64,000 nt of DNA from CAZHWT01 sp964536215 (GCA_964536215.1 CAZHWT010000003.1:1-64000), one strand, 5' to 3'; shown: positions 40,528-49,551, numbered from the stretch's first letter. Notes: generated by a model from the letters alone, not told the origin. Numbers and translations are program-made.

Positions 40528-42178
40528 GCATTTTATACAACCGCAGCTTAGGACCATCGTACATAATGACCAAAGTTGTCTGCTCTAGAGCTGGCAAGTA
40601 TCGTTGCCAGTCGGCTTCTTTTTGCAGTAGGATGTAGCGCATATGGTAATTCTGCAGGAGCTTAAGGTCACTATGATCTTGCTGCAGCCAGGCTTGCATA
40701 GCATCATCTAAGGGTGACTGGGTTGCATCCAGCCGAATTTGGTTGAGCAGAGCGCTGGTAATGACTGGTTGGTCTATGGCAACTTTAACTGGATTCGCTA
40801 TGATGCGGTTATAGGCCAGGCTGTGTCTGATGTAGGCTTGCCACGGCAGAGCCAAGACGACGCCGGGCTGTTGTTGAATGAGGCGGTTGGCCTGAGCCCA
40901 ATCCACTGGATACTGTGAGGGCCGCACTTGACTACCCAAACCGCCAACCATGAACGGTACTATGGTGATTGGGGCAATGACTAGCACAAGACTGAGCAGA
41001 ACTGCTTCAATCTTACTTCGGAAAGGCCAGGCTTTGAATATGGCGTTGTGGCCAATAAAGCCAGCTATCCACCGGGCGCCAAATACCGACGATAGTGTCA
41101 AAAACATACTGACTACTCCTATCAACTTAGTCGTATCCCGCAAGCCAGCCGCACCGGGCACACGACTTAGTATAGAAATGGCCGCGTCTGGCCAAGTAGA
41201 GGCTACAGTAACCGTTACAAGTGAGACTAGCGCGGCCAGCGCCAGGCTTATCGACCAGAACATATCCTGTTTTAACCACCAATACAGCCCAACACAACTA
41301 AATAGTAGCGTTGTAACCCCGCCTATCCACCACCACGGCCAGATATCGAGCGGCATAAGATAATCTGTTTGCCAGAAGCCATATCCTTGCACAGCCCGCC
41401 AGGCAACTTCCCAACCATTCCCCGGAGCAGTAAAGGCAGGCAATTGATTAATGGAGATTTTACTAAAAGAGCTGGCGTTGCTCGTTGCGGTAAGCAGCCA
41501 AGGAGAATTAGCAAGCAACGTGGTGATGGCCCACGCGACAGTAAATACAGCCTGCTTGCTAACACTCAGCCAGTTTACTCGAACTGGAAACAGGTGGCGC
41601 AGTGACGGCTTGGGCCAATGGTGAGCAATTAGCACTCTGCTCAGAGTCAGAATACTAATGTACCACCAATGCAGACTGGCCATGGGGTAGAGGGCCATGA
41701 GCACAATCCATCGCAGGCTATGGCGGAACGATGGGGCATCGAGCAGGTTGGCGCTCATTTTGATCGCTAAAGGAAAAAGACCAAAACCGAGCAAGACCAG
41801 CCACTGACCAGCGGCTAAGCGCTCAAATACATATGGATTAAAGAGTAGGAGAAGTCCAACTAATAGACTCCACGGCGGAGAGAACCAACGGCGAGCCAAT
41901 TGAAACCCGGCCCAACCGATCAGCCACAAAACAGCGGTCAATAACAGCGCTTGAATTATGCCGATGGGCAACAGTTGGTTGAGCCCGTACTGCAGTAGCA
42001 CTAGCGGCCAATGCGCTGGCAGGCCATCCCCAATATAATCTGACAGCTGCATGTGTGGGCCATAGACCATATCCAGTAAAAAAATCTGGCCGCGGCTAAA
42101 CCAGGGAAAGGTAACTGCGAGAGCAGCCAGTAGATATAAATAAATGGGTATAGCTTGGCGTTGGACTGGTAGGACCAT
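40523..42178 (-). CDS. GT-C-type membrane protein, probable surface-glycan enzyme
   Basis: The 551-residue protein has about 12 membrane segments, a large first outer loop with acidic residues (FLLDMVYGPHMQLSDYIGDG) and a soluble C-terminal part. This is the layout of GT-C glycosyltransferases that use lipid-linked sugars; no specific family is certain. ATG 42178 is chosen because the consensus TATAAT at 42095-42090 plus 100 (that is 42195-42190) would place transcription start a few bases before it, while an earlier ATG at 42187 is only 2 nt from the box. The stop lies in an 8-bp repeat array next to the gap, so the C-terminus may have been altered by the repeat. Confidence 0.7.
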   Translation of the reverse strand: MVLPVQRQAIPIYLYLLAALAVTFPWFSRGQIFLLDMVYGPHMQLSDYIGDGLPAHWPLVLLQYGLNQLLPIGIIQALLLTAVLWLIGWAGFQLARRWFSPPWSLLVGLLLLFNPYVFERLAAGQWLVLLGFGLFPLAIKMSANLLDAPSFRHSLRWIVLMALYPMASLHWWYISILTLSRVLIAHHWPKPSLRHLFPVRVNWLSVSKQAVFTVAWAITTLLANSPWLLTATSNASSFSKISINQLPAFTAPGNGWEVAWRAVQGYGFWQTDYLMPLDIWPWWWIGGVTTLLFSCVGLYWWLKQDMFWSISLALAALVSLVTVTVASTWPDAAISILSRVPGAAGLRDTTKLIGVVSMFLTLSSVFGARWIAGFIGHNAIFKAWPFRSKIEAVLLSLVLVIAPITIVPFMVGGLGSQVRPSQYPVDWAQANRLIQQQPGVVLALPWQAYIRHSLAYNRIIANPVKVAIDQPVITSALLNQIRLDATQSPLDDAMQAWLQQDHSDLKLLQNYHMRYILLQKEADWQRYLPALEQTTLVIMYDGPKLRLYKMP

Positions 42179-42189
42179 AATAATCATTT

Positions 42190-42195
42190 ATTATA
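42190..42195 (-). promoter_or_regulatory. -10 box of a near-leaderless promoter
   Basis: Consensus TATAAT on the minus strand ends 11 nt before ATG 42178 and only 2 nt before an upstream ATG at 42187. The transcript leader would be about 5 nt at most. Confidence 0.5.
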
Positions 42196-42386
42196 TCTCT
42201 ATTTTCCTATCTTATTGTGCCATCAACCATTCGGGCTCACTTTGTTAAACCAAGCGACCTAGGCGAAAGCCTCAGCAGCTTCCGCCCGCCAGGTGACAGT
42301 ATTTGGACTAAGTATGATTTGACTTACTTGCATAATGGGTTTATCCTTTATGTTATAGTTATACTATCACCTATTGAGGAGGTCAT

Positions 42387-42788
42387 ATGCAACATACTAA
42401 AGCGATACTTACATCCAGCGTTGGTGCTGTGGCAGTAGCGGGAGCTTGGCCAGCGGCAGTATTGGCCCAAACCATAACGCCAACCCCTACTTCCACCCCC
42501 TCAGCCAGCCCGACTCCCAGCGCTACTCCTACCAGCAGCAATCCGACAGTGACTCCCAGCGATACCATTATGCAGACCACTATGACCACGCCGACGCCAA
42601 CCTCTGCGGCCCAGACAAATAGCGCTATGCCGCAATACTGGTGGTGGCTGTTATTGCTTGCCGTGGTCGTCATTCTCCTTTTAGTAACCCTCAGTCGCCG
42701 CGGACGGCGCACTAATACCACGTCAACTACGACCGATCAGCCGGTTACCCGCACCCGGAGCACCACTACCACAGAAGAGGACCTGTGA
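42387..42788 (+). CDS. Secreted Pro/Thr-rich protein with C-terminal membrane anchor
   Basis: The 133-residue protein has a signal peptide ending at AVLAQT (near residue 28). A Thr/Pro/Ser-rich stalk (~29-78) with TPTPTSTPSASPTPSATPT follows, then one membrane segment (YWWWLLLLAVVVILLLVTL) and a cytosolic Thr-rich tail after RRGRRT. It looks like a stalk or spacer protein, possibly O-glycosylated. No LPXTG is present. ATG 42387 follows GAGGAGG. TATAGTTATACTATC just upstream holds the -10 region. Confidence 0.8.
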   Translation: MQHTKAILTSSVGAVAVAGAWPAAVLAQTITPTPTSTPSASPTPSATPTSSNPTVTPSDTIMQTTMTTPTPTSAAQTNSAMPQYWWWLLLLAVVVILLLVTLSRRGRRTNTTSTTTDQPVTRTRSTTTTEEDL

Positions 42789-42856
42789 TTTAATCCAGAA
42801 TATTCGCTTTGCCCAATGTTCCTTTGTGCATAGCCCGAATTATGGAACTCCTATCT

Positions 42857-42970
42857 CTGCACCATCATCCTGAGTGTTAGCAGCTTGTCCGCCTCCGGTG
42901 GAACGGATATTCCAAACTATTATGGAGTACCTGAGGTGGAAGATTCTTCCCCTGCACTGTAATGGTGCAG
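42857..42970. repeat. REP-like composite repeat
   Basis: CTGCACCAT at 42857-42865 pairs with ATGGTGCAG at 42962-42970, and a hairpin CCTGCAC/GTGCAGG lies within the right end. Between them are ATCATCCTGAG, the family B palindrome at 42885, and the palindrome GGAAGATTCTTCC at 42938-42950. CAGAATGAC follows. The CATCCTGAG...CAGAATGAC layout recalls dispersed REP-type sequences of many bacteria. The remaining 42788-43302 spacer holds only a terminator and a small hairpin (43146-43165). Confidence 0.55.
42885..42902. repeat. Palindromic repeat family B, copy 2
   Basis: TTGTCCGCCTCCGGTGGA differs from the copy at 27241 by two bases; the stem keeps one G-T pair. Confidence 0.7.
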
Positions 42971-43097
42971 GGTCAGAATGACGTGATAAGAGAGGCGTAA
43001 ACTCTCTTTGTGATAGTTGAAAAGTGAGTTTCGAAATTCGGGCTATGTGCATTCAACGATGAAAAAAGGTGATAGGGAACAGTCGGTGATCAATTAT

Positions 43098-43135
43098 TCT
43101 TAAAAGAAATTGCAGCCCGCTTTAGCAGCGGGCTG
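43098..43135 (-). terminator. Intrinsic terminator downstream of the gene at 43302
   Basis: CAGCCCGCT and AGCGGGCTG pair across a 5-nt loop. On the minus strand the stem is followed by CAATTTCTTTTAAG. It lies about 170 nt after the stop, leaving a long 3' untranslated region. Confidence 0.75.
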
Positions 43136-43301
43136 TGTTAGTACGTCTAGATTAGACTAGACGCGGCTGTTGTAGCAGCTTGAGAGCTGAGGGTCGGGAC
43201 AAACGAGCCTGAAACAGAGGTCACACCTACTCATCCCGTTGTGACTGGTCAAGGTGCGTGGCCACGGACTCACTGCAAAAAGCCATGCCAGCTGTGGTGA
43301 G

Positions 43302-43766
43302 TCAACGATCAGCCCGCGCCTTTTGTCTCAGCAGGCGCCATATCGTTTTTGATTGCCTTAATTGGCTGATTCCATTACCGACCGCGATATTGCTGACACT
43401 TCTCTCTCCGCCAATCGCAGACTGAGTGCGCCGTCCGCCCCCATCAAAACCATAGTAGCGGATCATGTCTTGAGTGCGTGCGCGTCTTATCTCGGGCGCA
43501 AAAGCCGCGGCTAGATCTTCCAGTGTTATCCGATCAGCGTATTCGGCCAGAGACGCATGAGCATCCCGACGAATATCTCTGCGGAACATGGGTAGATACG
43601 TGTCATCGACGATGGGCAAAATAGGACGTTCCGGAATGTTCCTGAGTATCCTTTTTTTAATACCCCTAAGCGAACGGCCGTCCGCAGGACAATAGTTATA
43701 ATCGAATGGCCAACTTTGCTGACAATGTGGACAGGTAACGGTTAACGGCGTCTTGGTCGAAATCAT
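43302..43766 (-). CDS. Small zinc-ribbon protein of unknown function
   Basis: The 154-residue protein starts at ATG 43766, 5-7 nt after GGAGAG. Near the N-terminus CPHCQQSW and NYCPADGRS look like a zinc ribbon, although only three clear cysteines are present. The central region has a charged, helical segment (LAEYADRITLEDLAAAFAPE), and the C-terminus is basic. No membrane segment is visible. Family and function are not recognised. Confidence 0.65.
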   Translation of the reverse strand: MISTKTPLTVTCPHCQQSWPFDYNYCPADGRSLRGIKKRILRNIPERPILPIVDDTYLPMFRRDIRRDAHASLAEYADRITLEDLAAAFAPEIRRARTQDMIRYYGFDGGGRRTQSAIGGERSVSNIAVGNGISQLRQSKTIWRLLRQKARADR

Positions 43767-43909
43767 GTTCTCTCTCCAGTTACATAAAATCTGATTGCCT
43801 GTCGAACTTATAGCAGAAAGGCTTGCTCAAGGCAACTTATACTATGCGCTCAACGCTAGCTACGGCTTTCTGCACGAGGATTTTTCGCTGCTGCTTTTTC
43901 ACAAGCTAA

Positions 43910-43949
43910 TAAATACCTATTTAAATAGGTATTTAATTGGCTATTTATT
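43910..43949. repeat. AT-rich palindromic repeat, copy 2
   Basis: AATACCTATTTAAATAGGTATT followed by TAATTGGCTATTTATT parallels the element at 30219-30258. Arm differences are compensated, so pairing is kept. The TAG stop of the gene at 43941 lies in the element. Confidence 0.7.
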
Positions 43950-44354
43950 CCCATCACCATTCTGTTTCCTAGAATCAGCAATTAGTTCGCCGATCTGCTT
44001 TACGACGCCGATGGCGAGGAAGTAGTAGGCCCAGACGGCTACCGTTTCGCTCCAGATGGCGCCTTGGGGGAGGACTAAGGTTTGAGCCAGGATTTGCAGA
44101 ATGAGAATTACAACTAAGCAACCTACGCCAGCACCAATGGAGATGCAGCCATCAATGTGCCAGAGGAACAGGCTAATGCCAAAGAGGATGAAAAAGACCG
44201 ACTCCCAGGAGGCGTGCCAGACAAAGTAACTCAGCCAGAAGGCCAGGCCGAACAATAGCAGGCGAGTAACGTCACGACGGGTAAAGTGGGTGGCTATATA
44301 AACTAGCCCGCGCCAAGCATCGCGTACAGTAAATAGGTAATTGGTAATGTCCAT
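43941..44354 (-). CDS. Small integral membrane protein at the end of a glycan operon
   Basis: The 137-residue protein has about four membrane segments (LLLFGLAFWLSYFVWHA, VFFILFGISLFLWHID, GVGCLVVILILQILAQTLVL, VAVWAYYFLAIGVVKQI). It starts 8 nt after the stop of the GT-C gene, with AAGGAGGA inside that gene's 3' end, so the two are co-translated. The family is not recognised; position suggests a role in glycan assembly. Confidence 0.7.
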   Translation of the reverse strand: MDITNYLFTVRDAWRGLVYIATHFTRRDVTRLLLFGLAFWLSYFVWHASWESVFFILFGISLFLWHIDGCISIGAGVGCLVVILILQILAQTLVLPQGAIWSETVAVWAYYFLAIGVVKQIGELIADSRKQNGDGNK

Positions 44355-44362
44355 GGTTATCG

Positions 44363-47299
44363 CTACCCATCCTCCTTGATTTTGTTTAGGACACTTTTAA
44401 TCGACCAACGATCCCGTGAAAATTGAACCAGCCTAGCTAAGGTCGCATTTTTACGCGGGTAGTCACCACGGAAAAGCATTGAAGTAGAATTGCGATTACT
44501 TGCCGCCTCGCCGTCTTGCTGCCTCGCAACCTGACTTGTCTCCCCAGCAAACCGCCCATTCCGCCGCCGCATGCCGCGCACCCCAGCAAATCCCAGATAG
44601 CTGATACAAGCGAATAGAGTAGTACCAGAAATTAGCAACCCCAAATAAAACCACCGCTGCGGGAAAAACTCCGCCACCAACTCCAGGTTATACGACCCAT
44701 CCGCATTGCGAGAACAAGCTGGATTATCATCCTTACACAACTCCGCTGGATCCACATACCAACCATTGATCGCACCATTAGCCATCAGATGATGCCTGTC
44801 GTCTATAAATTGGTAGCCTATTGGCAATACGTTGCTTCCCGGACGCCTTAGTCTCAATTTCCACTCTGAGTTATACATGTCTTTAGCGATAAGATAAAAG
44901 GGTGCCTTAGCTTGAGTAATTTGTGTCTCAAATTTGGTCGGGTTATCGATTTGATACGCTACTTTAGGCAAAGACGAATTATTGACTGGCAAGACGGCGG
45001 CGTAATATGTTTCGGCTATTTTGGGAATTTCAAACAAACCAGCACGATCGTACAATATGGTGGCCACTTTACCTTCATCACCTTGATAACCATATAAATA
45101 AATTGTTGCTGTTGAGGCATCTTGCGGCACATCTATGGTTTGATTAATTTCTTGCCATTCGCGGCTGGCGGCAACCTTGTCTTCAAACACCTCATCCGAG
45201 TTATTAAACTTAATTGTGTACCCAGCTTTGTCGCCGGTATCATTAGTTTTAAAGCTGATGTTAAACAAATAACGTGCCGAAGGCGTTACAGGCACCGAGG
45301 TAAATGAGCATGCGGTATGTCTTCTGGCGGAGAGTTGGAGTGCATATTGACCATCTATGCTTTCGTCAGACTGAGTCATGCTTATGTCTGGCCTGTTGTC
45401 GTAGTTGTAGCAGTCTTGCACCTTGTCATTCCAAAGCTTATTTTCAAATGATGCCTCAGGAATACTATTCTTGATTGGATGAGAAGTAGAGTAACTATAC
45501 TGTGTCAGATTGTCCTGATTTGTGATGTGTAAGGGCTTGGCATCGGCGACGGCGACTTCATTAAATTGCCCGGCATCATTTTTAGTATATGTATGCAGGT
45601 TTCTGAAGTGGGCTGGGGGTATTGTAAGCGGGTAAACTATCTGATTGTTGATGAGATCCAGATTCTGCCTACTTAGACCACTGAATAGGCTAATTACCTG
45701 ATACTGACTATCTTTATCCGTTACAAAGTTATATTTTTGATGCAGCACTGACTCTACAAGCGCTTTCTTGCCGGATTGATCTAAGAGATTATTGCTGGCA
45801 AATAGAGCCGTGGTTGCTCGTACGAACGGCTGCTGATTGGTGGCAGCAAAAATAGACATATTAAAATCCGGATAGTTATGGAGGAGACGGTATCCGGCTA
45901 GCTCTTCTGGAGAACAGCTGATCAGAAAATCATAATCGCTTAAATTTATAAAATCACGTTGATCAGAGTTGATGCTGGTTACTTGAACATTTTTAGAAGA
46001 AATAATTTGATTAAACTCTATATTTGCGTCAGGATTCTTCTTGTACAACGATGGGCAATCTTTGTTGCTTATTTGGAGCAACCGTTTATGTTCCATGTCT
46101 ATGTTGACCAGTGACTGGAAATAGTGCACATGACGCGGGGCTAGCAATTTAGCGTAAACATCCTGGGCAATATACCCATTCATACCAACAAAAATAACCA
46201 CCCCGATGCCCCCCAACAGATAGTTAGCTTTGGTGGAGACCACCTTAGCTGCTAAGACGACGATAATGATGCATAAAAAGAATGGTTGATAGAGCTGCCA
46301 TTTTAAGGGTGACCTAAACGACCAGCCGCCCGGTAATTCGATAATAAATTTGATTGCTTTATCTACATTTAAAAATGTGCCAGTGGCTAATAGAGATAGC
46401 CCTAAAAAAACTGCGGCTGATACAGCAATTAATTGCTTTTGTCTTAGGGATAATTGCTTATATTTTAGACAATATACCCACCCAATAATGACATAAAGCA
46501 AAATTAAACTGGCGACATAATAGCCTGCAAGGCCGTCAGCAAAGAAGTTGAAGTCTTTGAGTACATCCTTGGATAAGGTCAGCGAGGTAAGAATATTACC
46601 AGTGTTGGCAATATAGATAAGATTGGTAAAATCTGGCGGCTCTTCAAACGACTGGAGCAAGGTGGTCTTGCTTAGCGATCCAATAGCCGCGACCGGCAGG
46701 ATCACGTAAGCATGCAGCAATATAGTTACCAGCGACAGCAGGCTACCAGCTTTGACAAAATCTTTGAACGAAGTAGCCCGCGAGCATACGATTATTAAAG
46801 CATACATGAAGGCTATGCACAGGTTTATAGCTAAGGTAAATGGATGAATAAATGAGATATTAATGGTAATAGCCAATGGCACTATTGCCCACGTTTGCCG
46901 ACGGCGCACCAGTAGATCTGTTAGCACCAGCATTAATGGCAGCATAGCTACGGCAATAGTTAGGCCTGCTTTAGCAAAGTTACCTAGAAAAATTGGGTTA
47001 ACCGCAAAGAACAAGGCTACGGCTACTTTTAACAGTTTTGAGTACGATCGAAAAAAGTAACCCAGAAAGCTATATAAACCAATAAAACAGATGACTAAGG
47101 TTAAAAAGATGTACGCGTACGATGCGGCGACATTGCCACTTACCATGTAGGGAAGCAATAAAGGCGATTTAGAGAAGATGCGAATAATGCCATCTAGATT
47201 GACTGCACCGTTCTGAAACGACCACAAAAAAACCTGCTTTGCCCAATATATAGAAAAGTTAAAGGGAAAAATAAAATCTCCAGCAGACAGGAATAACAT
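44363..47299 (-). CDS. Large GT-C-like membrane protein with extracellular C-terminal domain
   Basis: The 978-residue protein has about 11 membrane segments in the first ~400 residues and a long outer domain (~400-910) that contains a carbohydrate-binding-like beta region (SARYLFNISFKTNDTGDKAG). One more membrane helix (FYLGLLISGTTLFACISYLG) and a cytosolic tail follow. The plan is like GT-C enzymes that transfer sugars from polyprenyl phosphate. The visible N-terminus, FLSAGDFIFPFNFSIYWAKQ, corresponds to the outer loop after the usual first helix, so the first helix seems missing; the gene starts right after the upstream stop. Near the C-terminus an 8-bp repeat array is read in frame (QVARQQDGEAAS). 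Confidence 0.75.
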   Translation of the reverse strand: MLFLSAGDFIFPFNFSIYWAKQVFLWSFQNGAVNLDGIIRIFSKSPLLLPYMVSGNVAASYAYIFLTLVICFIGLYSFLGYFFRSYSKLLKVAVALFFAVNPIFLGNFAKAGLTIAVAMLPLMLVLTDLLVRRRQTWAIVPLAITINISFIHPFTLAINLCIAFMYALIIVCSRATSFKDFVKAGSLLSLVTILLHAYVILPVAAIGSLSKTTLLQSFEEPPDFTNLIYIANTGNILTSLTLSKDVLKDFNFFADGLAGYYVASLILLYVIIGWVYCLKYKQLSLRQKQLIAVSAAVFLGLSLLATGTFLNVDKAIKFIIELPGGWSFRSPLKWQLYQPFFLCIIIVVLAAKVVSTKANYLLGGIGVVIFVGMNGYIAQDVYAKLLAPRHVHYFQSLVNIDMEHKRLLQISNKDCPSLYKKNPDANIEFNQIISSKNVQVTSINSDQRDFINLSDYDFLISCSPEELAGYRLLHNYPDFNMSIFAATNQQPFVRATTALFASNNLLDQSGKKALVESVLHQKYNFVTDKDSQYQVISLFSGLSRQNLDLINNQIVYPLTIPPAHFRNLHTYTKNDAGQFNEVAVADAKPLHITNQDNLTQYSYSTSHPIKNSIPEASFENKLWNDKVQDCYNYDNRPDISMTQSDESIDGQYALQLSARRHTACSFTSVPVTPSARYLFNISFKTNDTGDKAGYTIKFNNSDEVFEDKVAASREWQEINQTIDVPQDASTATIYLYGYQGDEGKVATILYDRAGLFEIPKIAETYYAAVLPVNNSSLPKVAYQIDNPTKFETQITQAKAPFYLIAKDMYNSEWKLRLRRPGSNVLPIGYQFIDDRHHLMANGAINGWYVDPAELCKDDNPACSRNADGSYNLELVAEFFPQRWFYLGLLISGTTLFACISYLGFAGVRGMRRRNGRFAGETSQVARQQDGEAASNRNSTSMLFRGDYPRKNATLARLVQFSRDRWSIKSVLNKIKEDG
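44496..44535. repeat. 8-bp period array inside the GT-C gene
   Basis: Units TTACTTGC, CGCCTCGC, CGTCTTGC, TGCCTCGC and AACCTGAC lie in tandem. The period of 8 is not a codon multiple, so three units (24 bp) code eight residues. It is translated near the C-terminus of the gene at 44363-47299. Confidence 0.8.
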
Positions 47300-47307
47300 A
47301 AGCAGTG

Positions 47308-48336
47308 TTACTTATCGAGAAAGGACTTGATCATCTGACCATTCACGTCTTTGATGGCGATTGGCGTGATGTTGTGCATTGCTAGAATCTGTGCAACCTT
47401 ATTGTCGTAGCAGATAGGCAAAAAGGGGAGGTCGTTCTGAAGGGCAGTAATAATGGCATGGTATTGTGGAGCTATTAGCCTGAGTTGACGATGATGTCTC
47501 TTGCAGAGCACGTATAAGGCAAGTGGATTGTAGTTAAATTCCAAAGATTTAACGTTATCATGAGCCCTTTGCAAATGCTGTAGCCGTGCATAGCTTTCGG
47601 GATCTACCTCGTTTGGCTCAAGCATAATAATGACAAATTTTATATTGGGTGTTTCCGCCACAATGTCGACGATTAGCTGTGCGTAAGTGTTCTGGTGCTT
47701 CGATTGAAAACGACGTAACGCAATCACTGTTTTAGGCTCATCCAGCTTGAACCGCAGAGCTAGCTCGTCTGCCTCGCCAGCATATGCTGATAAATCGATC
47801 TTAGGCAGATAAAAGCTGATATCCATATCCAACTCAACATGAGGGGACCATTTAGCAAAGTTGTCGTAGGTTTCCTGATCTCTGGCCAGAATTAACTTGC
47901 TGGCTTTAGCTGCTATCCAAGCAGATATTCTTCCAATTCTAGTGGTGGAGGAGTAGTAGCCCACACCAACTAGATACACCGGCCGTCTGAGCACGACCGA
48001 GTAGAAATAGAGGAGAACGGATAGCAAGAATATCGACCAATTAAAATCTAGGCCCCACAGCCCGCCTCCACCAATTACGATCTGCTTACTCCGCAATATC
48101 TGCTTGACGGTGGACCACTTTTTACCACCATCAACGATGGTAAAATCGAAGTTGTGGTGATATGTCAAATATCGATGTGGCTGTTGGTAGTAAACAGACA
48201 CCTTTGTTATGTCATTTTGCCTAAAGAGTAGGGAGAGTGTTTCTAAGAGCAACTCATCGCCATAGTTGCCACCACCGTAATACCCTATCACCAGCGGTTC
48301 GGTTAGTTCTTTTGACTTAAGCAAGTCTAACAACAT
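47308..48336 (-). CDS. Polysaccharide pyruvyl transferase family protein
   Basis: The 342-residue protein has the family signature at its N-terminus, VIGYYGGGNYGDELLLETL, and a nucleotide-sugar-transferase-like second half (IRLIAPQYHAIITAL-like block with H-A-x-I-x-A). Relatives such as CsaB and WcaK add pyruvate ketals to surface polysaccharides or wall polymers, sometimes to anchor S-layer proteins. I chose ATG 48336, 4 nt after the stop of the GT2 gene; a TTG at 48348 is too close to the GGAGG. It is the second gene of the operon. Confidence 0.85.
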   Translation of the reverse strand: MLLDLLKSKELTEPLVIGYYGGGNYGDELLLETLSLLFRQNDITKVSVYYQQPHRYLTYHHNFDFTIVDGGKKWSTVKQILRSKQIVIGGGGLWGLDFNWSIFLLSVLLYFYSVVLRRPVYLVGVGYYSSTTRIGRISAWIAAKASKLILARDQETYDNFAKWSPHVELDMDISFYLPKIDLSAYAGEADELALRFKLDEPKTVIALRRFQSKHQNTYAQLIVDIVAETPNIKFVIIMLEPNEVDPESYARLQHLQRAHDNVKSLEFNYNPLALYVLCKRHHRQLRLIAPQYHAIITALQNDLPFLPICYDNKVAQILAMHNITPIAIKDVNGQMIKSFLDK

Positions 48337-48340
48337 TAGC

Positions 48341-49183
48341 TTAGTCAAAACCTCCGCTCAGTTTCTGGCTGCCATATCCAATAGCTCCACCGGTAAACTC
48401 ACCGGTTTTCATGACCAGCATACCAGTGCCAATTAGTGGGTTTTTAAATAATCGATGCGGCTGCTTGATGAAGAGAGAGTATCGTGCAAGAGGGCTCATC
48501 TGATTAGAGATGACTACAGAATGACCATTTACTTGCTTGTAGCGGCTAAAGTGCTTAGCGTAAAAGTACTTCTTTCTTACCGTTTGAATAAGGGTAACTT
48601 TGCCTTCGTTATGGTAAATGGGGGATTTGATTCTAGCCAGTTTTGCCATGTGCTGGACGCGCTGAGACAAGTCCCAGTCTTCGCCACTGATCATCTGTTC
48701 ATTCCATCCACCTACTTGGTCAAATATATTCTTGTCGTAAAAGCGGGCCGCTTCCATCCAATCTACGCCAACGTAAAAACTTTTTTCTAGCTGCTTGCAC
48801 TTAGCCCAGAAGCCTTGTCCAAAGGACTCTTCGGGAATTACTATCCCACCAAACCAAGCATCGCCTTTGCTTAGACTTTGGGCGGTAGCAACACAATCGC
48901 CAACAACGTTTACACTCAAGACCATGTCGCTATCTATAAACAAAACATACTGTCCTTTGGCTTGTTTGGACCCGTAATTACGTTGCGCGCTGCGTTCAGG
49001 GCCGTGGGTAAATACTTTGTCGGCGTAGGCTTGGGCGATGCTGAGCGTGCGGTCAGTACTGTGGTTATCGACGACGATGGTTTCGATGCTGGGGTAGGCT
49101 TGAGCCAGAATTGACTGCAGGCAGTCGGCCAGGAATTCTGCGGAGTTTTTGGTGGGGATAATAATTGAGACTAGGGGAGTCAT
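48341..49183 (-). CDS. GT2 family glycosyltransferase
   Basis: The 280-residue enzyme has the GT-A fold start VSIIIPTKNSAEFLADCLQS, the nucleotide-binding DNHSTDRT, and the metal-binding DSD in YVLFIDSDMVLS. It likely adds one sugar to a growing surface glycan on the cytosolic face. The acceptor-side motif GEDWDLSQR supplies the catalytic acid. No membrane segment is present. It heads the operon GT2, pyruvyl transferase, GT-C, small membrane protein. No ribosome binding site is clear before ATG 49183. Confidence 0.9.
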   Translation of the reverse strand: MTPLVSIIIPTKNSAEFLADCLQSILAQAYPSIETIVVDNHSTDRTLSIAQAYADKVFTHGPERSAQRNYGSKQAKGQYVLFIDSDMVLSVNVVGDCVATAQSLSKGDAWFGGIVIPEESFGQGFWAKCKQLEKSFYVGVDWMEAARFYDKNIFDQVGGWNEQMISGEDWDLSQRVQHMAKLARIKSPIYHNEGKVTLIQTVRKKYFYAKHFSRYKQVNGHSVVISNQMSPLARYSLFIKQPHRLFKNPLIGTGMLVMKTGEFTGGAIGYGSQKLSGGFD

Positions 49184-49229
49184 AGTGGTTATTAGTTATT
49201 GGTTGCTTGGATTTGCTGCCATAAAGTTA

Positions 49230-49277
49230 CTAATCTACGAATCTATGCTAATTCGCTAACATGCTAATTACTCATAC
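49230..49277. repeat. 8-bp period array
   Basis: Units CTAATCTA, CGAATCTA, TGCTAATT, CGCTAACA, TGCTAATT and ACTCATAC follow one another just upstream of the GT2 gene start at 49183. On the minus strand the core is NNNTTAGC, a variant of the CTTGC units elsewhere. Confidence 0.65.
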
Positions 49278-49382
49278 GACTGTTGCTATTTTGAGGCGAA
49301 TGACGCACATGTGCGAATAAGCGCAATGGGGCTCTATAGCACAACCTGTGCTGAGATGTATCGAAGTGCTGCAGAATGACTG

Positions 49383-49408
49383 TAAATATACATTTAGTTG
49401 TATATTTA
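49383..49408. repeat. AT-rich hairpin in the 49183-49557 spacer
   Basis: TAAATATACA and TGTATATTTA pair across a 6-nt loop. It lies between minus-strand genes and could end transcripts or be an operator. Apart from this, the 8-bp array and the terminator at 49512, the spacer shows nothing further. Confidence 0.45.
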
Positions 49409-49511
49409 TTTATCACCTAACTAGCATACATAATTGTCATGTTTTGTGTCAACCTGTGTTGTAACTACTGAAGAGAGTTAGACTCTAAGGAAAGAGGGTG
49501 GGTGAGGAAGA

Positions 49512-49551
49512 GAGGGAAAAAGAATGGACGCAATGAGAACATTGCGTCCAT
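49512..49551 (-). terminator. Intrinsic terminator of the 49557-50771 pair
   Basis: ATGGACGCAATG and CATTGCGTCCAT pair (12 bp) across a 5-nt loop. On the minus strand the stem is followed by TCTTTTTCCC, 6 nt after the stop. Confidence 0.9.

Noticed and set aside
40338..40550. Possible CRISPR-like array of short repeats around the gap
   Set aside because: The unit is 8 bp without spacers, and no cas gene is in the window. It is a tandem array, not a CRISPR.
43136..43301. Possible structured RNA (tmRNA, 6S or RNase P type) in the 42788-43302 spacer
   Set aside because: Only a terminator and one small hairpin are clear. None of the conserved cores of those RNAs could be found, so it is treated as a 3' untranslated region.
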